DNA from: Pelargonium tetragonum
Taxonomy: Eukaryota > Streptophyta > Magnoliopsida > Geraniales > Geraniaceae
Length of the DNA stretch: 64,000 nucleotides
Reading direction: 5' to 3'
NCBI GenBank assembly: GCA_036897445.1
Contig: JAYMTL010000049.1
Location: forward strand, 1-64,000
Shown here: piece by piece, positions 61,885 through 64,000 of the stretch
Position numbering within the stretch: the first letter of the stretch is position 1
Layout: each line of letters begins with the position of its first letter
Notes under the pieces: generated by a model
The model's database searches: none
What the model saw: only the letters and a program-made list of their open reading frames with translations
What the model was told of the DNA's origin: nothing
Position numbers and translations under genes: made by a program

Positions 61885-64000
61885 TTGCTTTACAAAACAA
61901 AGACTACCTTCCAACCAGGATATCTACAGCTTACTAGAGAATTTCCTTTAAACTGGAACTTAATTTCTTAGAATCAATTCCTTTAGCTTTTTATTTGGTA
62001 GTAGAACCTCCTTTTTAGATAAGGGTGTCCTTTGGCTTATTCAACGGAGAACTTTGTGTTAAGAGGTTTTTGAACCCATACCCATAACAGAGGATAACCC
62101 TTTTGCTAAATATACGAAAATGTTAGATGCCCCTATCTCGTAGAAATGCGGTTTTGACAAGGCACTGAGGGCTTTCATAATCTGAACTGTAAAGATTGGG
62201 CATGTGGGAGCTAAGCTACTTACGGGAGAGAATGTAACTAAAATCTAAGGAACGCATTTAAAAGCAACCTACTTAGTTCTGGAGCTCTTCCTTAATCTTA
62301 TATAGGATCGGATTTTTTTTACTTATTTTCCCAATTTACGTGCTCTTTACTAGAAATTCCTTAGTACCCCCCTCGTTGAGGAAAAACTCCTAGCTTTTAG
62401 GGCTATAAGACTTTTTTAGATAACTTTATTTGTTTTGTTAACTAACTAGGGTCGCCATAATTTTTTTAATTAGAAACAGCTTATAAAAAGGCCCCTTTGT
62501 TACGACAAGCTCCTAAATATACCAACCAAAATTAGGGGGTTCCAGAGAAAATTCTTAAAACAGGATACCCCGTCTTAAGTTTTATCTAATGCTACAAGAG
62601 TTTTAAAGCTAAAAGGAAACTATACTTGTTTGTCAAATTCTTAAAGGATTCTATTTCCAGTAAAAAGGTATCCCTCGACTTTGTTACCTTACCTAAGCGA
62701 ATGCTAATTAATAAAGGGAAAGCGGAATTGCTTACTCCCTTTCTCTTACTACATCTTATACATAGCTTAATTACATTACCTCTATCGTCTTATTCATTAC
62801 GGCTAGACTCTGGATCTTAATCTTACCCAGGGTTCTATTTTGTATCAGCTGCTTTAGATATACCTTTACCTGTATTCCCAAGCTTATTCGGAAGTCTTAT
62901 ATGTATTCTATTAGTATTGTGTTACATTAAGGGATTTCCCTCTTATCTTAGGTAAGGTGCCCTTTGTTTATAGGAGTGGGTTTCTCCTACAAGAAATTTC
63001 GTAGTACGCTCACAGGTTACAAACGCGTTATTAAATCCCGATCTAGTTCTTATACAAAATCCTAGAAGATTTCAAGATAAAGAAATAACTCACTTTCAAT
63101 TCGTATAGATGCCTTTTCTGCTAGCAAGACTTTTCTTTATACAATATGCAATCTGGGTCCTATACATCTGAGTAGGTATCCTTAGAAATAAAAAAAAAAG
63201 ACTGGAGTTAACCCGGGTCGTATAAGTGCGCTCCTATTTTTCCTATTAGTTTGTTTCTGAATCTGCTAAATAAGACTTCATAAATTTACTTGGGGAAAGA
63301 TTTTCTTCTAACTTATTAACAAGATACTTTAGGGATATCTACCATCCGAAACCTATTTGTAGTTTTTTTAGTACCCTTTAGTGAAACCCGTTGAGTTAAG
63401 CATGCCTGTTAGTTTATTTTCAAGATAGAGGTGCTGTATCTCCCTTAGTGAAGAGCCCTACCCGCTTTCTAGTTTTAAGAAGTCCTTATTCCTAACCAAG
63501 AGTTCCGGTATTAAAATTTTCATTTGGAGATTTTATCTAAGTTTTTTAGGTAGTTAAACTTTCTAATTGTTAGAGGCTTTCTTCTTTTGCCTAGGTTTGG
63601 TCTGTTCTATCGTACCGAGTAACCTAACCCTATCTCTCTGCTGTGTATTATTCTGCATTAGGCGAATTTCTCACTATTTACGTACTCTTTAATTATATAG
63701 TTCTGCTGAGAGCTTAGATTATTGGTAAAAACATAATATAGTATTCTCTTTTTCTTCCAAAGTACTGGGTTTAATTTAATAAAGAAGCGTTGGACTTGAA
63801 TTATTATAGCTCAGAGATGGGAACCTTTCTATAAAGGGTAAAGTTCTCTCTTAAATCTTCTGGGGTTTTCTCTTTGTATTAAGAATTAAGTCAAAGTGAA
63901 TAATAAGGCCCTATCCTATCATTTTTTAAAAGGCCTTTTCCACCTCCTAAAAATAGGAGGGTTTTGGAGACACAAGTAATACCAGAAGGTTACCTGTGAA
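61885..64000. other. Mutated sequence to the window edge
   Basis: One 64-codon plus frame (62626-62820) has no recognised motif. A ten-base A run lies near 63200. I see nothing else, and no element end at the edge. Confidence 0.55.

Larger units (their letters stand above)
1..64000. other. Gene-free AT-rich block with RIP-like mutation signature
   Basis: The whole window shows one composition: roughly two thirds A+T, TpA in excess, CpA and TpG scarce. In five sampled 60-base lines (from 1, 61, 5461, 24001 and 43741) TpA/ApT is 42/24 and (CpA+TpG)/(ApC+GpT) is 15/29. Values on this side of about 0.89 and 1.03 are conventionally taken as RIP in Pezizomycotina fungi. Stop codons are dense in all six frames. 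At about one stop per 13 codons, the longest open frame expected by chance in 64 kb is about 115-120 codons, which is what is seen (longest 123). No start, splice or domain pattern of a live gene was found. An AT-rich isochore, centromeric or subtelomeric repeat block is inferred. Basidiomycete RIP-like decay is less likely because the depletion is in CpA rather than only CpG. Confidence 0.8.

Noticed and set aside
1-64000. Frequent GC-rich cores of purine runs meeting pyrimidine runs (such as AAAGGAGCCCC, GGATCC, GGTACC), looking like GC clusters or regular palindromes.
   Set aside because: When CpA and TpG are depleted, TpA becomes the main pyrimidine-to-purine step, so sequence falls into blocks starting with A, passing G then C, and ending with T. 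Spacing is irregular. The dinucleotide bias explains it.
1-64000. Organellar origin (large fungal mitochondrial intergenic DNA).
   Set aside because: No mitochondrial gene, rRNA, tRNA or intron endonuclease appears in 64 kb, and TAA/TAG are dense so the mitochondrial code would not open the frames. The strong CpA depletion fits nuclear RIP better.
1-64000. CRISPR arrays, telomere repeat tracts, long tandem arrays.
   Set aside because: No regularly spaced direct repeats and no TTAGGG/CCCTAA arrays. Only isolated short duplications were seen.

Overview
This window is a 64 kb stretch of AT-rich DNA in which I find no intact gene. No reading frame from a start codon exceeds about 123 codons on either strand. 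I recognise no protein domain, rRNA, tRNA, CRISPR array or bacterial-type operon. The base composition is the main signal. TpA is strongly enriched and CpA/TpG is depleted. In a hand count of five 60-base lines (starting at 1, 61, 5461, 24001 and 43741) I get TpA 42 against ApT 24, and CpA+TpG 15 against ApC+GpT 29. This is the signature of repeat-induced point mutation (RIP), the C-to-T process that inactivates duplicated DNA in filamentous ascomycetes (Pezizomycotina). The best reading is an AT-rich, heterochromatic repeat block of such a fungus: subtelomeric, centromeric or an AT isochore. Organism and position are inference.

Layout. Most of the window (about 2.1-8.2, 9.7-19.8, 20.1-26.1, 26.3-32.2, 35.7-44.7, 53-57.4 and 57.7-61.6 kb) is saturated mutated sequence with no feature I can name. 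Scattered through it are about twenty short loci on both strands that resemble each other, which I call family A. Typically each has a leader, then an A/T-rich spacer with ATACTAA-like words, then a segment reading as Ala/Pro-rich and then Lys/Asn/Ser/Gln-rich peptide. The clearest links are a 20-base leader word shared at 19/20 positions between 8501 and 32463, a 12-base word (GCTCATAACAAA) found exactly at four places, a 22-position match (20 identical) between 196 and 47488, and a 27-position match between 19853 and 35588 whose four differences are all transitions. The densest cluster is 49.7-53.0 kb, where copies face both ways. I cannot name the element. It is probably the least mutated part of an old mobile element.

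Other structures are a near-perfect 19-nt inverted repeat at 14022-14069, a perfect 26-base AT palindrome at 55402-55427, a 12-bp hairpin at 11377-11404, a 21-base exact direct repeat (47601 and 53020), a strand-asymmetric C-over-G segment at 22.27-23.13 kb holding a possible decayed coding relic, a shorter similar segment at 31.74-31.99 kb, and a slightly GC-richer patch at 56.75-57.29 kb.

There is no set of genes here acting together. The only process the sequence supports is decay of duplicated elements by C-to-T mutation. No previously undescribed functional system is supported. The unidentified repeat family A and the 14.0 kb inverted repeat are the items most worth following up.
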